From Pseudomonas fulva 12-X (lineage in GTDB: Bacteria; Pseudomonadota; Gammaproteobacteria; Pseudomonadales; Pseudomonadaceae), in NCBI RefSeq assembly GCF_000213805.1, contig NC_015556.1, positions 4,789,001 to 4,853,000 of the forward strand: a stretch of DNA of 64,000 nt. The letters run 5' to 3'. A program made the translations under genes and the position numbers. The notes beneath the pieces were generated by a model. That model did not search any database and had not been told where the DNA came from. It saw nothing but the letters and a program-made list of their open reading frames with translations. Positions 26,104-34,920 of this stretch are shown here, piece after piece (within the stretch, counting starts at the first letter, position 1; each line of letters begins with the position of its first letter).

Positions 26104-27915
26104 TCAGGCTTCGACTTCGATCAGCACTTCGCCCGGGTTGACGCGGTCGCCCTTGGCCACGTGCACGGCCTTGACAGTGCCGGCGATCGGCGCCTGCACT
26201 TCGGTTTCCATCTTCATGGCTTCGGTGATCAGCACGGCCTGGCCGGCCTTGACGGTGTCGCCTTCCTTGACCAGCACGTCGACGATATTGCCCGGCATGC
26301 TGGTGCTCACGTCACCCGGCGCGCTGGCGCTGCGGCGCCTGCCGCTGGCACCGCCGGCGACATAGTCGTTGAGTGCTTCGAACACCACTTCTTCCGGCAT
26401 GCCGTCGATGGACAGGTAGAAGTGGCGCTTGCCGTCGCCCTTCACGCCGACACCGGTGATGTCCACGCGGTAGCTTTCGCCATGCACGTCGACCACGAAC
26501 TCGGTCGGCACGCCTTCACCACCGACCGGCGCAGCGCCCTGGCCATTGGGCAAGGGCAGCAGCTCTTCCGGTTTGAGGGTGCCGGCCGCGCGCTCTTCGA
26601 GGAACTTGCGACCTATATCGGGGAACATGGCGAAGGTCAGCACGTCTTCCTCGGATTTGGCCAGGCTGCCGATCTCTTCACGCAGGCGTGCCAGCTCGGG
26701 CTTGAGCAGGTCGGCCGGGCGCACGTCGATCACTTCCTCGCTACCGATGGCCTGCTTGCGCAGTTGCTTGTCGACCTTGCCCGGCGCCTTGCCGTAGCGA
26801 CCTTGCAGGTACAACTTCACTTCGTTGGTGATGGTCTTGTAGCGCTCGCCGGCCAGCACGTTGAAGAACGCCTGGGTGCCGACGATCTGCGAAGTCGGCG
26901 TTACCAGCGGCGGGAAGCCAAGGTCGGCACGCACGCGCGGAATCTCTTCCAGCACTTCGTTCATGCGGTTCAGCGCACCCTGCTCCTTGAGCTGGTTGGC
27001 CAGGTTGGAAATCATCCCGCCCGGTACCTGGTTGACCTGCACGCGGGTGTCCACGCCGGTGAACTCGCTCTCGAACTGGTGATACTTCTTGCGCACGGCA
27101 TGGAAGTACATGCCGATTTCCTGGATGAGCTCCAGGTCCAGGCCGGTGTCGTACTGGCTGCCCTTGAGCGCGGCGACCATCGACTCGGTGCCCGGATGGC
27201 TGGTGCCCCAGGCCAGGCTGGAGATGGCGGTGTCGATGTGGTCGGCACCGGCTTCGATGGCCTTGAGCTGGCACATGGCGCCAAGGCCAGCGGTGTCATG
27301 GCTGTGGATAAATACCGGCAGGTCGACTTCGCTCTTCAGGGCCTTGACCAGCTCGAAGGTGGCGTAAGGCGTGAGCAGACCGGCCATGTCCTTGATGGCG
27401 ATGGAGTCGATGCCCATCGCCTGCATGGCCTTGGCCTGGGCAACGAAGGCCTCGTTGGTGTGCACCGGGCTGGTGGTGTAGGCGATGGTGCCCTGGGCGT
27501 GCTTGCCGGCGGCCTTCACCGCCTCGATGGCCACGCGCAGGTTACGCACATCATTCATCGCATCGAAGATGCGGAACACGTCGATACCGTTGACCGCCGC
27601 CTTGGCCACGAACGCCTTGACCACGTCATCGCTGTAGTGGCGGTAGCCAAGCAGGTTCTGCCCGCGCAGGAGCATCTGCAGACGGGTATTGGGCAGCGCC
27701 GCCTTGAGCTGACGCAGACGCTCCCACGGGTCTTCCTTGAGGAAGCGCACGCACGCGTCGAAGGTGGCGCCACCCCAGACTTCCAGCGACCAGTAGCCGA
27801 CGCGGTCGAGCTTGTCGCAGATCGGCAGCATGTCCTCGGTGCGCATGCGCGTGGCCAGCAGCGACTGGTGAGCATCGCGCAGGACGGTATCGGTAACGGT
27901 GATCTTCTTGCTCAT
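26104..27915 (-). CDS. pycB: Pyruvate carboxylase subunit B (carboxyltransferase and biotin carrier)
   Basis: A 603-residue subunit with an N-terminal carboxyltransferase TIM barrel (TVLRDAHQSLLATRMRTEDML, EVWGGATFDACVRFL) and the HSHDTAG metal region. A C-terminal biotinyl domain follows, with the biotinylated Lys568 in EAMKMET. With PycA it forms two-subunit pyruvate carboxylase, which makes oxaloacetate from pyruvate. The same architecture is called oadA in decarboxylase systems, but no oadB/oadG genes are near, and the neighbouring biotin carboxylase and LysR gene match the Pseudomonas pyc locus. The gene starts 8 bases after pycA ends. Confidence 0.92.
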   Translation of the reverse strand: MSKKITVTDTVLRDAHQSLLATRMRTEDMLPICDKLDRVGYWSLEVWGGATFDACVRFLKEDPWERLRQLKAALPNTRLQMLLRGQNLLGYRHYSDDVVKAFVAKAAVNGIDVFRIFDAMNDVRNLRVAIEAVKAAGKHAQGTIAYTTSPVHTNEAFVAQAKAMQAMGIDSIAIKDMAGLLTPYATFELVKALKSEVDLPVFIHSHDTAGLGAMCQLKAIEAGADHIDTAISSLAWGTSHPGTESMVAALKGSQYDTGLDLELIQEIGMYFHAVRKKYHQFESEFTGVDTRVQVNQVPGGMISNLANQLKEQGALNRMNEVLEEIPRVRADLGFPPLVTPTSQIVGTQAFFNVLAGERYKTITNEVKLYLQGRYGKAPGKVDKQLRKQAIGSEEVIDVRPADLLKPELARLREEIGSLAKSEEDVLTFAMFPDIGRKFLEERAAGTLKPEELLPLPNGQGAAPVGGEGVPTEFVVDVHGESYRVDITGVGVKGDGKRHFYLSIDGMPEEVVFEALNDYVAGGASGRRRSASAPGDVSTSMPGNIVDVLVKEGDTVKAGQAVLITEAMKMETEVQAPIAGTVKAVHVAKGDRVNPGEVLIEVEA

Positions 27916-27923
27916 GATGTCCC

Positions 27924-29339
27924 CTACAGGCCCGCGTGGGCAGCGATGGCGGTGGCGATGGCGATGGCCAGGTGCGACGGGTTGCGCTTGATCGAGTATT
28001 GGGTCAGTTCCGGGTGGCTTTCGACGAAGCTGGTATTGAACTGGCCGCTACGGAACTCTGGGTTACGCAAAATTTCCTGGTAATAGGGCGCGGTGGTGCG
28101 CACGCCCTGCACGCGCATGTCGTCCAGTGCGCGCAGGCCACGATCCATCGCCTCTTCCCAGGTCAGCGCCCAGACGATCAGCTTCAGGCACATCGAGTCG
28201 TAATAGGGCGGAATGGTGTAGCCGGTGTAGATCGCCGTGTCGGTGCGCACGCCAGGGCCGCCGGGCGCGTAGTAACGGGTGATCTTGCCGAACGAGGGCA
28301 GGAAGTTGTTCTTCGGGTCCTCGGCGTTGATACGGAACTGCAGGGCATAACCGCGATGGATGATGTCTTCCTGCTTGACCGACAGTGGCAGGCCGCTGGC
28401 GATGCGAATCTGCTCACGAACGATATCGATGCCGGTGATTTCCTCGGTAATGGTGTGTTCCACCTGCACCCGGGTATTCATCTCCATGAAGTACACCTCG
28501 CCCTCGGCGAGCAGGAACTCCACGGTACCGGCGTTCTCGTAGCCCACGGCCTGTGCCGCACGCACGGCCAGGTCACCGATGTAGGCGCGCTGCTCGGGGG
28601 TGAGCTGCGGGCTGGGGGCGATTTCGATGAGTTTCTGGTTACGGCGCTGAATCGAGCAATCGCGCTCGTACAGATGCACGGTGTTGCCGAAGCTGTCGGC
28701 GAGGATCTGCGCCTCGATGTGCTTGGGGTTGACGATGCACTTTTCCAGAAAGACTTCGGCGCTGCCGAAGGCCTTGGTCGCCTCGGAGATCACCCGCGGA
28801 AAGGCTTGCTCCAGTTCTTCGCGGCTGTTGCAACGGCGAATGCCACGGCCGCCACCACCGGAGGTGGCCTTGAGCATGACCGGGTAGCCGATGCGGTCGC
28901 CCTCGCGCAGCGCCTCGGCGATATCCGCGACGTTGCCCTCGGTGCCCGGCGTCACCGGCACGCCGGCCTTGATCATGCTGCGTCGCGCTTCGGTCTTGTC
29001 GCCCATACGGCGAATGACGTCGGCGCTCGGGCCGATGAACTTGATGCCGCGCTCGGCGCAGATTTCCGCCAGCTCGGCATTCTCGGAAAGAAAACCATAG
29101 CCGGGGTGCAAGGCATCACAACCGGTTTCCACGGCCAGGTTCACCAGCTTGCGCGGGTTGAGGTAGCCGGCCAGCGGATCGTCGCCGATGCTGTGAGCTT
29201 CATCGGCGCGCTTCACATGCAGGGCATGACGGTCAGCGTCGGAGTAGATGGCCACCGAACGGATGCCCATTTCGGCGCAGGCCCGCACGATGCGCACGGC
29301 GATCTCACCACGGTTGGCAATCAGGATTTTCTTGATCAC
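27924..29339 (-). CDS. pycA: Pyruvate carboxylase subunit A (biotin carboxylase)
   Basis: A 471-residue biotin carboxylase. It starts VIKKILIANRGEIAVRIVRA and has the ATP-grasp signature KATSGGGGRGIR and the active-site region EMNTRVQVEHTITEEITGID. It carboxylates the biotin of PycB using ATP and bicarbonate. The start is GTG at 29339 with GAGGA upstream; the reading frame stays open further upstream, but that region is AT-rich and non-coding in character. Transcription is divergent from a LysR gene whose homologues adjoin pyc in other pseudomonads. Confidence 0.92.
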   Translation of the reverse strand: MIKKILIANRGEIAVRIVRACAEMGIRSVAIYSDADRHALHVKRADEAHSIGDDPLAGYLNPRKLVNLAVETGCDALHPGYGFLSENAELAEICAERGIKFIGPSADVIRRMGDKTEARRSMIKAGVPVTPGTEGNVADIAEALREGDRIGYPVMLKATSGGGGRGIRRCNSREELEQAFPRVISEATKAFGSAEVFLEKCIVNPKHIEAQILADSFGNTVHLYERDCSIQRRNQKLIEIAPSPQLTPEQRAYIGDLAVRAAQAVGYENAGTVEFLLAEGEVYFMEMNTRVQVEHTITEEITGIDIVREQIRIASGLPLSVKQEDIIHRGYALQFRINAEDPKNNFLPSFGKITRYYAPGGPGVRTDTAIYTGYTIPPYYDSMCLKLIVWALTWEEAMDRGLRALDDMRVQGVRTTAPYYQEILRNPEFRSGQFNTSFVESHPELTQYSIKRNPSHLAIAIATAIAAHAGL

Positions 29340-29472
29340 GAGCCAACATCCTCGATCATGTGAACAGGCAACCCAAAGAGGGTCGAGATATGACCGGATA
29401 TGTCCGCCCGGCCTTATGAGCAACCCTACGCCGCTGTAACAATTAACCAAAATCAATATTTGTTGGGTTATG

Positions 29473-29490
29473 CATAAGTAAAAACTTATG
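29473..29490. promoter_or_regulatory. Palindrome in the pycA/LysR intergenic region (candidate LysR operator)
   Basis: CATAAGT, four A, then ACTTATG: perfect 7-base arms in the AT-rich divergent region. Size and symmetry suit a LysR-type recognition site and the position suits control of both pycA and the regulator. It covers an upstream ATG (29488), which argues that the true LysR start is downstream. Confidence 0.5.
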
Positions 29491-29547
29491 ATCTGCGAAC
29501 AAGAAATCACCGAAGTGGTGAATAAAATTCGCAAGTCATTGTTACGC

Positions 29548-30477
29548 ATGACCTTTCGGCAGCTTCAGGTATTTCGCTCGGTGTGCGATCACCATTCCTA
29601 CAGTCGCGCCGCCGAAGAAATGGCCCTCACTCAGCCGGCCGTGAGCCTGCAGATTCGCCAGCTCGAAGAGCTGCTCGGCCAGCCGCTGTTCGACTACGTG
29701 GGCAAGAAGCTCTACCTGACCGAGGCTGCCGAAGCGCTGCAGGTGGCCAGCGAGGATATCTTCGGACGCCTGGAGAGCCTCGACATGCAACTGGCCGACC
29801 TCAAGGGCTCGCTGCAGGGGCAACTGAGCCTGGCCATCGAATCCAGCGCCAAGTACTTTGTTCCCCACCTGTTCGCCGCTTTTCGCCGCGAACACCCGGA
29901 AGTCAGCCTGCAGCTCACGGTGGTCAATCACTCCCAGGCGGTCCGGCGGTTGAGCGCCAACCGCGACGACCTGTTGATCATGTCCCAGGTGCCGTCGGAC
30001 ATGGCCCTGGAATTTCTGCCCTTTCTCAACAACCCGATCATCGCCGTGGCGCCCCCGGATCACCCGCTGAGCCAGGCCGAAAGCCTGCAACTGCAGGACT
30101 TGTGTGACTGGCCGCTGCTGGTACGCGAACCGGGCTCGGGCACCCGGCGCGCCTGCGAGGAGTACTGCCACCAGAAGCGCGCGCATTTCGCGCAGATCCA
30201 GGAGGTCGGCTCCATGGAGGGCCAGCGTGAAGGGGTGCTGGCTGGCTTGGGCCTGGCGCTGATCCCGCGCCACGCGGTGCGCCGCGAGCTGCAGCTGGGC
30301 CTGCTGCGCGAACTGCCGGTAGCCGAGCTGCCGCTGCTGCGTAGCTGGTGCGTGATGCACCCGCGCGGCAAATACCTGTCGCCGGTGGCCCAGGCGTTCT
30401 TCAATTTCGTGCGCGACCAGCGCAAGCAGATCGGCGTGCTGGCCGAGCAGTTCAGTGGCGTGAGCAATTCACTGTAG
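29548..30477 (+). CDS. LysR-family regulator adjacent to pycA
   Basis: A 309-residue LysR regulator with the N-terminal helix-turn-helix FRQLQVFRSV, SYSRAAEEMALTQPAVSLQIRQLEELLGQPLF and a periplasmic-binding-type effector domain (LSLAIESSAKYFVPHLF, PDHPLSQAESL, REPGSGTRRACEEY). The position next to pycA suggests control of pyruvate carboxylation, as in other pseudomonads. The start is not certain. The ATG at 29548 opens at the conserved MTFRQLQVF but has no clear ribosome site; an in-frame GTG about 30 bases upstream and the ATG at 29488 are alternatives. Confidence 0.85.
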   Translation: MTFRQLQVFRSVCDHHSYSRAAEEMALTQPAVSLQIRQLEELLGQPLFDYVGKKLYLTEAAEALQVASEDIFGRLESLDMQLADLKGSLQGQLSLAIESSAKYFVPHLFAAFRREHPEVSLQLTVVNHSQAVRRLSANRDDLLIMSQVPSDMALEFLPFLNNPIIAVAPPDHPLSQAESLQLQDLCDWPLLVREPGSGTRRACEEYCHQKRAHFAQIQEVGSMEGQREGVLAGLGLALIPRHAVRRELQLGLLRELPVAELPLLRSWCVMHPRGKYLSPVAQAFFNFVRDQRKQIGVLAEQFSGVSNSL

Positions 30478-30522
30478 GGCTTTCGTATATGATGGCGAGG
30501 GTTCTCTTCCGGCAGGTGCCCT

Positions 30523-31194
30523 TTGCCCTTATCCCCTGAAAATGCGCCCAACCTGGGCATAGTGCCGTCCATGTCGGAGGTAATAACCCGGCACCTGCGC
30601 GACGCCATCGTGGCCGGCCGCTTCGCCGAGGACGAGCCGATCCGCCAGGACGAAATCGCCCGGCTGTTCAACGTCAGCAAGATTCCCGTGCGCGAGGCGC
30701 TCAAGCGCCTGGAGGCCGAGGGGCTGGTGGTGTTCCAGCGCAACCGCGGGGCGATGGTCACACGTATCGCCGAGGCGGAGCTGGCGCAGATGTTCGAGGT
30801 GCGCATCCTGCTCGAGGACAAGGCGCTGCGCCTGGCGATCCCCAACATGACTGACGCGACCTTCGCCGAGGCCGAGCGCATCTGCGAGGCGTTCATCGGC
30901 GAGCACGACGTCGGCCGCTGGGCTGCACTCAACTGGGCGCTGCACGCCTGCCTTTACGAGCCGGCGCAGCGGCCTTATCTGGTCAACCTGATCCGCTCGA
31001 TCCACGACAAGCTGGAGCGCTACCTGCGCCTGCAGATGAGCCTGTCCGAGGGCAAGGATCGCGCCGACCAGGAGCACCGCGAGATCATCGCCGCCTGCCA
31101 GGCCAGGGACGTGGAGCGCGCCGCGGCGCTACTGGAGCAGCACATCACCGGTGTGTGTCGCAGCCTGTTCGAGCATTTGCCTGGACGAAAGTGA
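30523..31194 (+). CDS. GntR-family regulator with FCD domain
   Basis: A 223-residue FadR-subfamily regulator. The winged helix contains ITRHLRDAIVAGRFAEDEPIRQDEIARLF, VSKIPVREALKRLEAEGLV and RGAMVTRI. The C-terminal FCD domain is all helical with a candidate metal site: Asp/Asn in LNWALHACLY, and His in DQEHREIIAAC and EQHITGVC. Such proteins respond to organic acids. The start is uncertain: TTG at 30523 follows a GGCAGG sequence, while GTG at 30562 and ATG at 30571 lie further in and keep the DNA-binding domain whole. Confidence 0.8.
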   Translation: MPLSPENAPNLGIVPSMSEVITRHLRDAIVAGRFAEDEPIRQDEIARLFNVSKIPVREALKRLEAEGLVVFQRNRGAMVTRIAEAELAQMFEVRILLEDKALRLAIPNMTDATFAEAERICEAFIGEHDVGRWAALNWALHACLYEPAQRPYLVNLIRSIHDKLERYLRLQMSLSEGKDRADQEHREIIAACQARDVERAAALLEQHITGVCRSLFEHLPGRK

Positions 31195-31216
31195 ATCGGC
31201 GGGTATTGTGATAACC

Positions 31217-31286
31217 CCTGTGGGAGCGGGCCATGCCCGCGAAAAGTCGCGGGCATGGACTGGGCGTCCCCGCTTGCTCCCACGGG
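31217..31286. repeat. REP-type palindrome
   Basis: The arms CCTGTGGGAG and CTCCCACGGG enclose the internal hairpin CGGGCCATGCCCGCGA and the inverted module CGCGGGCATGGACTGGGCG. The same module is found at 42109-42174. It lies between the convergent GntR and L,D-transpeptidase genes. Confidence 0.75.
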
Positions 31287-31294
31287 ATCAGTCG

Positions 31295-32908
31295 CTAAAT
31301 CCGATTCGACGCCTCCAGCGCCCTGAGCAAACGCGCATCGTGCCCATAGATATCCGGCCGGAACTGCACCGTACCGTCAGCACCGACCTGGGCCGTCCAG
31401 TAGGCCATCAGGATCGGCACCGGTTGTGGCAGGTCGGCGCGCAGGGTGCGGCCGCTTTCCCACTGCCTGGCGATGCGCGCACGCTCGGTTGGCGAGGCGC
31501 CAGCGAGCAACTGATCGACCAGCTCGGTGACCCGCTCGACGCGCACGCAGCCCGAGCTGAACAACCGCGGCAGGTTGTCGAACAGGCGCTGGCTCGGTGT
31601 GTCGTGCAGGTACACCGAGAAGGGGTTGGGGAAGCGGATCGCCACCTTGCCTAGCGGGCTGTGCTCACCCGCCGACTGCCGGATCATCACCCGGCCGGGG
31701 CGCTCCCAGTCGACGCCGCGCGGGTCTACCGGATTGCCTTCGTAGTCGATCACCTGCATGTGGTTGGCAGCCAGGTAGCCGGCCGCGTCACGGCGCAGCT
31801 CGGGCAGCTTGTCTTCCTTCAGGATGGTCGGCGGAATGGTCCAGGTCGGGTTGAGGGTCAGGTGGGTGATGCGCGAACGCAGCAGCGGCGTCGGCCGGGC
31901 CGGGCGACCGACCTGGGTGCGCGCCTGCCAGGCGACGGCGTGGTCACGCAGGAACATCACTTCGGCGCCCGCCACGTCGATCAGCACGCTGGTCGGCTCG
32001 ATCTCGTGGGACAGCCAGCGCAGGCGCTCCAGGTTGATGCGGATCTGATCCATGCGCTCGCTGGCGGAACGGTTCAACTCGGCCAGGGTGCCGGGGCCGA
32101 CCACGCCGTCGGGCTTGAGCAGGTGGTTGCGCTGGAACGCCTTGACCGCCTCGACCAGCGCCGTGGAATACACCGAGGTTTGCTCGGCGACCAGCGTCGG
32201 CGCGCCCTGGGACAGGTCACCGTGTAGCTGCAGCCGCTGCTCCAGCAAGGGCACCCGGCCATCCACGGCGCCGGGCTTGAGCAACGTGCCGCCGGGAATC
32301 GCCAGCCACTGCGGCAACTCCTGGCGGCGCAGTTCGGCGTAGCGCTGACGCAATTGCTGGTAGGGGCCAAAATCCGGTCGCGCCTGGGCGAAAGCCTGCG
32401 CCGGGTCGGCCAGCCCCGCCTGGGCAATGGCCAGCAGCGGCGCCTGGCTCTGGGGCGCGGCCATGCTCTCAGGCTCCCACAGCGGCTCGACCTTGGCCTG
32501 CTCCAGGCGCCCGTAGGACAGATCCCGCAGGGCCCGCAGATACGCCGTGGTAGCGAGCACGTCGACACAGGCCGCCAGGCGCGGCGACGGATCATCGACC
32601 TCCGCCAGTTGGCGCAATGGCTCCAGATGATAGGCGCGCGGCTCCAGGCCATCGTCGGCCAATGCCTCCAGCTGAGCGAACAGCATCGGCAGGTTTTCCT
32701 TGTTCCACGCTGGTTGCGTGCCGCGCAGCAGATAGAACGGATCCAGCCACTCGCGATCCTTGGCGGACAGCTCAAGCACGGGCGTTACGCAGTTCAGCGC
32801 GGGCTCGGCGAGCTGCTCCTGCAGCGGGCTCGGTGGCGGGGTATCGGCCAGCGCCAGGGGTGCCACCAGGGCCAACGCCCAGGCAGCAGATACAGAGGGA
32901 GAAAACAA
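31295..32908 (-). CDS. L,D-transpeptidase of the YcbB (LdtD) type
   Basis: Periplasmic peptidoglycan cross-linking enzyme of 537 residues. It has a signal peptide (SAAWALALVAPLALA), an N-terminal scaffold domain, a peptidoglycan-binding repeat (LVEAVKAFQRNHLLKPDGVVGPGTL with its neighbouring residues) and a YkuD catalytic domain. The active-site motif is FSSGCVRVE, with catalytic Cys, and there is an upstream His in SVYLHDTP. The start chosen is TTG at 32908 with GGAG 8 bases before; it begins just ahead of the signal peptide. The frame is open to an ATG at 33034, but that would add 42 charged residues in front of the signal and overlap the divergent promoter. Confidence 0.85.
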   Translation of the reverse strand: MFSPSVSAAWALALVAPLALADTPPPSPLQEQLAEPALNCVTPVLELSAKDREWLDPFYLLRGTQPAWNKENLPMLFAQLEALADDGLEPRAYHLEPLRQLAEVDDPSPRLAACVDVLATTAYLRALRDLSYGRLEQAKVEPLWEPESMAAPQSQAPLLAIAQAGLADPAQAFAQARPDFGPYQQLRQRYAELRRQELPQWLAIPGGTLLKPGAVDGRVPLLEQRLQLHGDLSQGAPTLVAEQTSVYSTALVEAVKAFQRNHLLKPDGVVGPGTLAELNRSASERMDQIRINLERLRWLSHEIEPTSVLIDVAGAEVMFLRDHAVAWQARTQVGRPARPTPLLRSRITHLTLNPTWTIPPTILKEDKLPELRRDAAGYLAANHMQVIDYEGNPVDPRGVDWERPGRVMIRQSAGEHSPLGKVAIRFPNPFSVYLHDTPSQRLFDNLPRLFSSGCVRVERVTELVDQLLAGASPTERARIARQWESGRTLRADLPQPVPILMAYWTAQVGADGTVQFRPDIYGHDARLLRALEASNRI

Positions 32909-33060
32909 GACGCCGCTCCAATTTACGACAGAGTGAATGACAGCCCGTCGGAATAGCCCGCGGGACAAGGGAACTCGGCTGCTAGAATTCCGAGCTTTGT
33001 TGTGCCCGTATCGCCTGGCGAAGGCGCGCCCCATCGAAGGCCAAAGCTCAGAGACTTGAA

Positions 33061-33774
33061 ATGATGACCACGATTCAGCGCATTTGCTTAGCCTTTATTT
33101 GCCTGGCGTTGCCCGTTCCGTCCGTAATCGCCGCCACCTTGGCGCCGGATCCGCTGCTCGAAGGGCTGTCCGCACAAGCGCCGGCGCTCGATCGCCAGGT
33201 CCTCAATCACGCCCTCGACGCGATGCGCTGCGCCATCAACAATGGTGCCGTACCTGCCCAGCGCCTGGCCGTGATCGACTTCTCCAAACCTTCCAGCGAC
33301 CGTCGCCTGTGGATCTTCGATCTGACCAAGAAGCGCGTGCTGCTGCACGACCTGGTCGCCCACGGCCAGCAGTCCGGCGACAACTTCGCCACGCGATTCT
33401 CCAATCGCGAAGGCAGCCATCAATCGAGCATCGGCCTGTTTCGCACTAGCGAAAGCTACACCGGCAAACACGGCTACTCGCTGCGCATGGACGGCCTGGA
33501 ACCCGGCTTCAACGACCTGGCCCGCCAGCGCGCCATCGTCATCCATCCCGCCGATTACGTGAACCCGGCCTGGATCAAGACCCAAGGCCGCATCGGCCGC
33601 AGCCAGGGCTGCCCCGCAGTACGCCCGGAAGTCGCACGCATGGTGGTAGACAGCCTCAAGGGCGGCCAATTCATGTTTTCGTACTACCCCGACAAACGCT
33701 GGCTGAAGGGCTCGGCGTTCATCAATTGCAAGCCGGGTCTGGTGGCGGGGCTCGTCAGCGCCAAAGACGGCTGA
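33061..33774 (+). CDS. Secreted L,D-transpeptidase-like protein (YkuD_2 type)
   Basis: A 237-residue exported protein with signal peptide (ICLAFICLALPVPSVIAA) and a murein L,D-transpeptidase-like catalytic domain. A conserved His is in AIVIHPADY and the Cys motif is GRSQGCPAVRPE. Members of this family are exported and act on peptidoglycan or are of unknown substrate. It is divergent from the YcbB-type gene with 152 bases between the start codons, so the two wall-modifying enzymes may share regulation. Confidence 0.82.
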   Translation: MMTTIQRICLAFICLALPVPSVIAATLAPDPLLEGLSAQAPALDRQVLNHALDAMRCAINNGAVPAQRLAVIDFSKPSSDRRLWIFDLTKKRVLLHDLVAHGQQSGDNFATRFSNREGSHQSSIGLFRTSESYTGKHGYSLRMDGLEPGFNDLARQRAIVIHPADYVNPAWIKTQGRIGRSQGCPAVRPEVARMVVDSLKGGQFMFSYYPDKRWLKGSAFINCKPGLVAGLVSAKDG

Positions 33775-33872
33775 AATTCGATAGCGGCCGAGCTGGAGGG
33801 CGCGGAGAGTTGACGTAGGACGGGCTTCAGCCCACCAAGCGGAGACGGATAGCGTCCACACCGGACCTGAGG

Positions 33873-33896
33873 ATCGGCATCAGCCACTATGCCGAT
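33873..33896. promoter_or_regulatory. Palindrome upstream of the hydroxyproline operon
   Basis: ATCGGCAT, 8 bases, ATGCCGAT: perfect 8-base arms about 90 bases before the lhpA start. It could be an operator for the operon or a small leader hairpin. Confidence 0.35.
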
Positions 33897-33987
33897 TTCG
33901 TCATCACCCTCGCGCAAAACCTTCAAGCCCTCAACAACGCCCCGCGTCACCCTGTAGCCATTCAACCGGCATACAGGCGCAGCGCCC

Positions 33988-34920
33988 ATGAAACGCATTC
34001 AGGTAATCGACTCCCACACTGGCGGCGAGCCTACGCGGTTGGTGGTCAGCGGCTTTCCGGATCTCGGCAGCGGCAGCATGGCCGAGCGCAAGCGACGGCT
34101 GGCCAGCGAGCATGACGACTGGCGCGCTGCCGCGGTGCTCGAGCCGCGTGGCAGCGATGTGCTGGTCGGCGCCCTGCTCTGCGAACCCGTCGATCCCGAT
34201 GCCTGTGCCGGGGTGATCTTCTTCAACAACACTGGCTACCTCGGGATGTGCGGCCACGGCACCATCGGCCTGGTGGTGTCGCTGGGCCACATGGGCCGCA
34301 TCGGCCCCGGCGTGCACCGGATCGAAACGCCGGTGGGCACCGTGGAGGCGACCCTGCACGAGGATCGCTCGGTGAGCGTGCGCAACGTGCCGTCCTACCG
34401 CTATCGCCAGAACGTCGAGCTGCAGGTGCCGGGCTATGGCCTGGTGTGTGGCGATATCGCCTGGGGCGGCAACTGGTTCTTCCTGATGGCCGAGCATGGC
34501 CAGCGCATTGCCGGCGACAACGTCGAAGCGCTGACCGCCTACACCTACGCCGTACAGAAGGCGCTGGAAGATCAGGGCATTCATGGCGAGGACGGCGGCC
34601 TGATCGACCATATCGAGCTGTTTGCGGATGACGATAAAGCTGACAGCCGCAATTTTGTGCTTTGCCCAGGCAAGGCCTACGACCGCTCGCCCTGCGGCAC
34701 CGGCACCAGCGCCAAGCTGGCCTGCCTGGCCGCCGACGGCAAACTTCAGCCCGGTGAAATCTGGCGCCAGGCCAGCGTGATCGGCAGCCTGTTCGAGGGC
34801 TCGTACCAGTGGCAGGGCGACAAGGTGATCCCGACCATCCGCGGCCGCGCCCATATCAGCGCCGAGGCAACGTTACTACTCGAACAGGACGACCCCTTCG
34901 CCTGGGGCATCCGCCCGTGA
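33988..34920 (+). CDS. lhpA: 4-hydroxyproline 2-epimerase
   Basis: Converts trans-4-hydroxy-L-proline to cis-4-hydroxy-D-proline, the first step of hydroxyproline catabolism. The 310-residue protein belongs to the proline racemase family and has both catalytic Cys, Cys88 in GMCGHGT and Cys236 in SPCGTGTS. Two Cys mark epimerase or racemase and not the dehydratase subgroup, which has Thr at one position. The following genes encode the D-hydroxyproline dehydrogenase subunits and the later pathway enzymes, which fixes the substrate. Confidence 0.92.
   Translation: MKRIQVIDSHTGGEPTRLVVSGFPDLGSGSMAERKRRLASEHDDWRAAAVLEPRGSDVLVGALLCEPVDPDACAGVIFFNNTGYLGMCGHGTIGLVVSLGHMGRIGPGVHRIETPVGTVEATLHEDRSVSVRNVPSYRYRQNVELQVPGYGLVCGDIAWGGNWFFLMAEHGQRIAGDNVEALTAYTYAVQKALEDQGIHGEDGGLIDHIELFADDDKADSRNFVLCPGKAYDRSPCGTGTSAKLACLAADGKLQPGEIWRQASVIGSLFEGSYQWQGDKVIPTIRGRAHISAEATLLLEQDDPFAWGIRP

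Noticed and set aside
26104..27915. Oxaloacetate decarboxylase alpha subunit (sodium pump) instead of PycB
   Set aside because: No beta or gamma membrane subunit genes are near; a biotin carboxylase gene lies directly upstream, as in two-subunit pyruvate carboxylase.
26161..28083. A 640-codon open frame antisense to pycB and the end of pycA
   Set aside because: The composition (His, Gly and Val rich, no domain) is that of a mirror of GC-rich coding DNA, and pycB is certain on the other strand.
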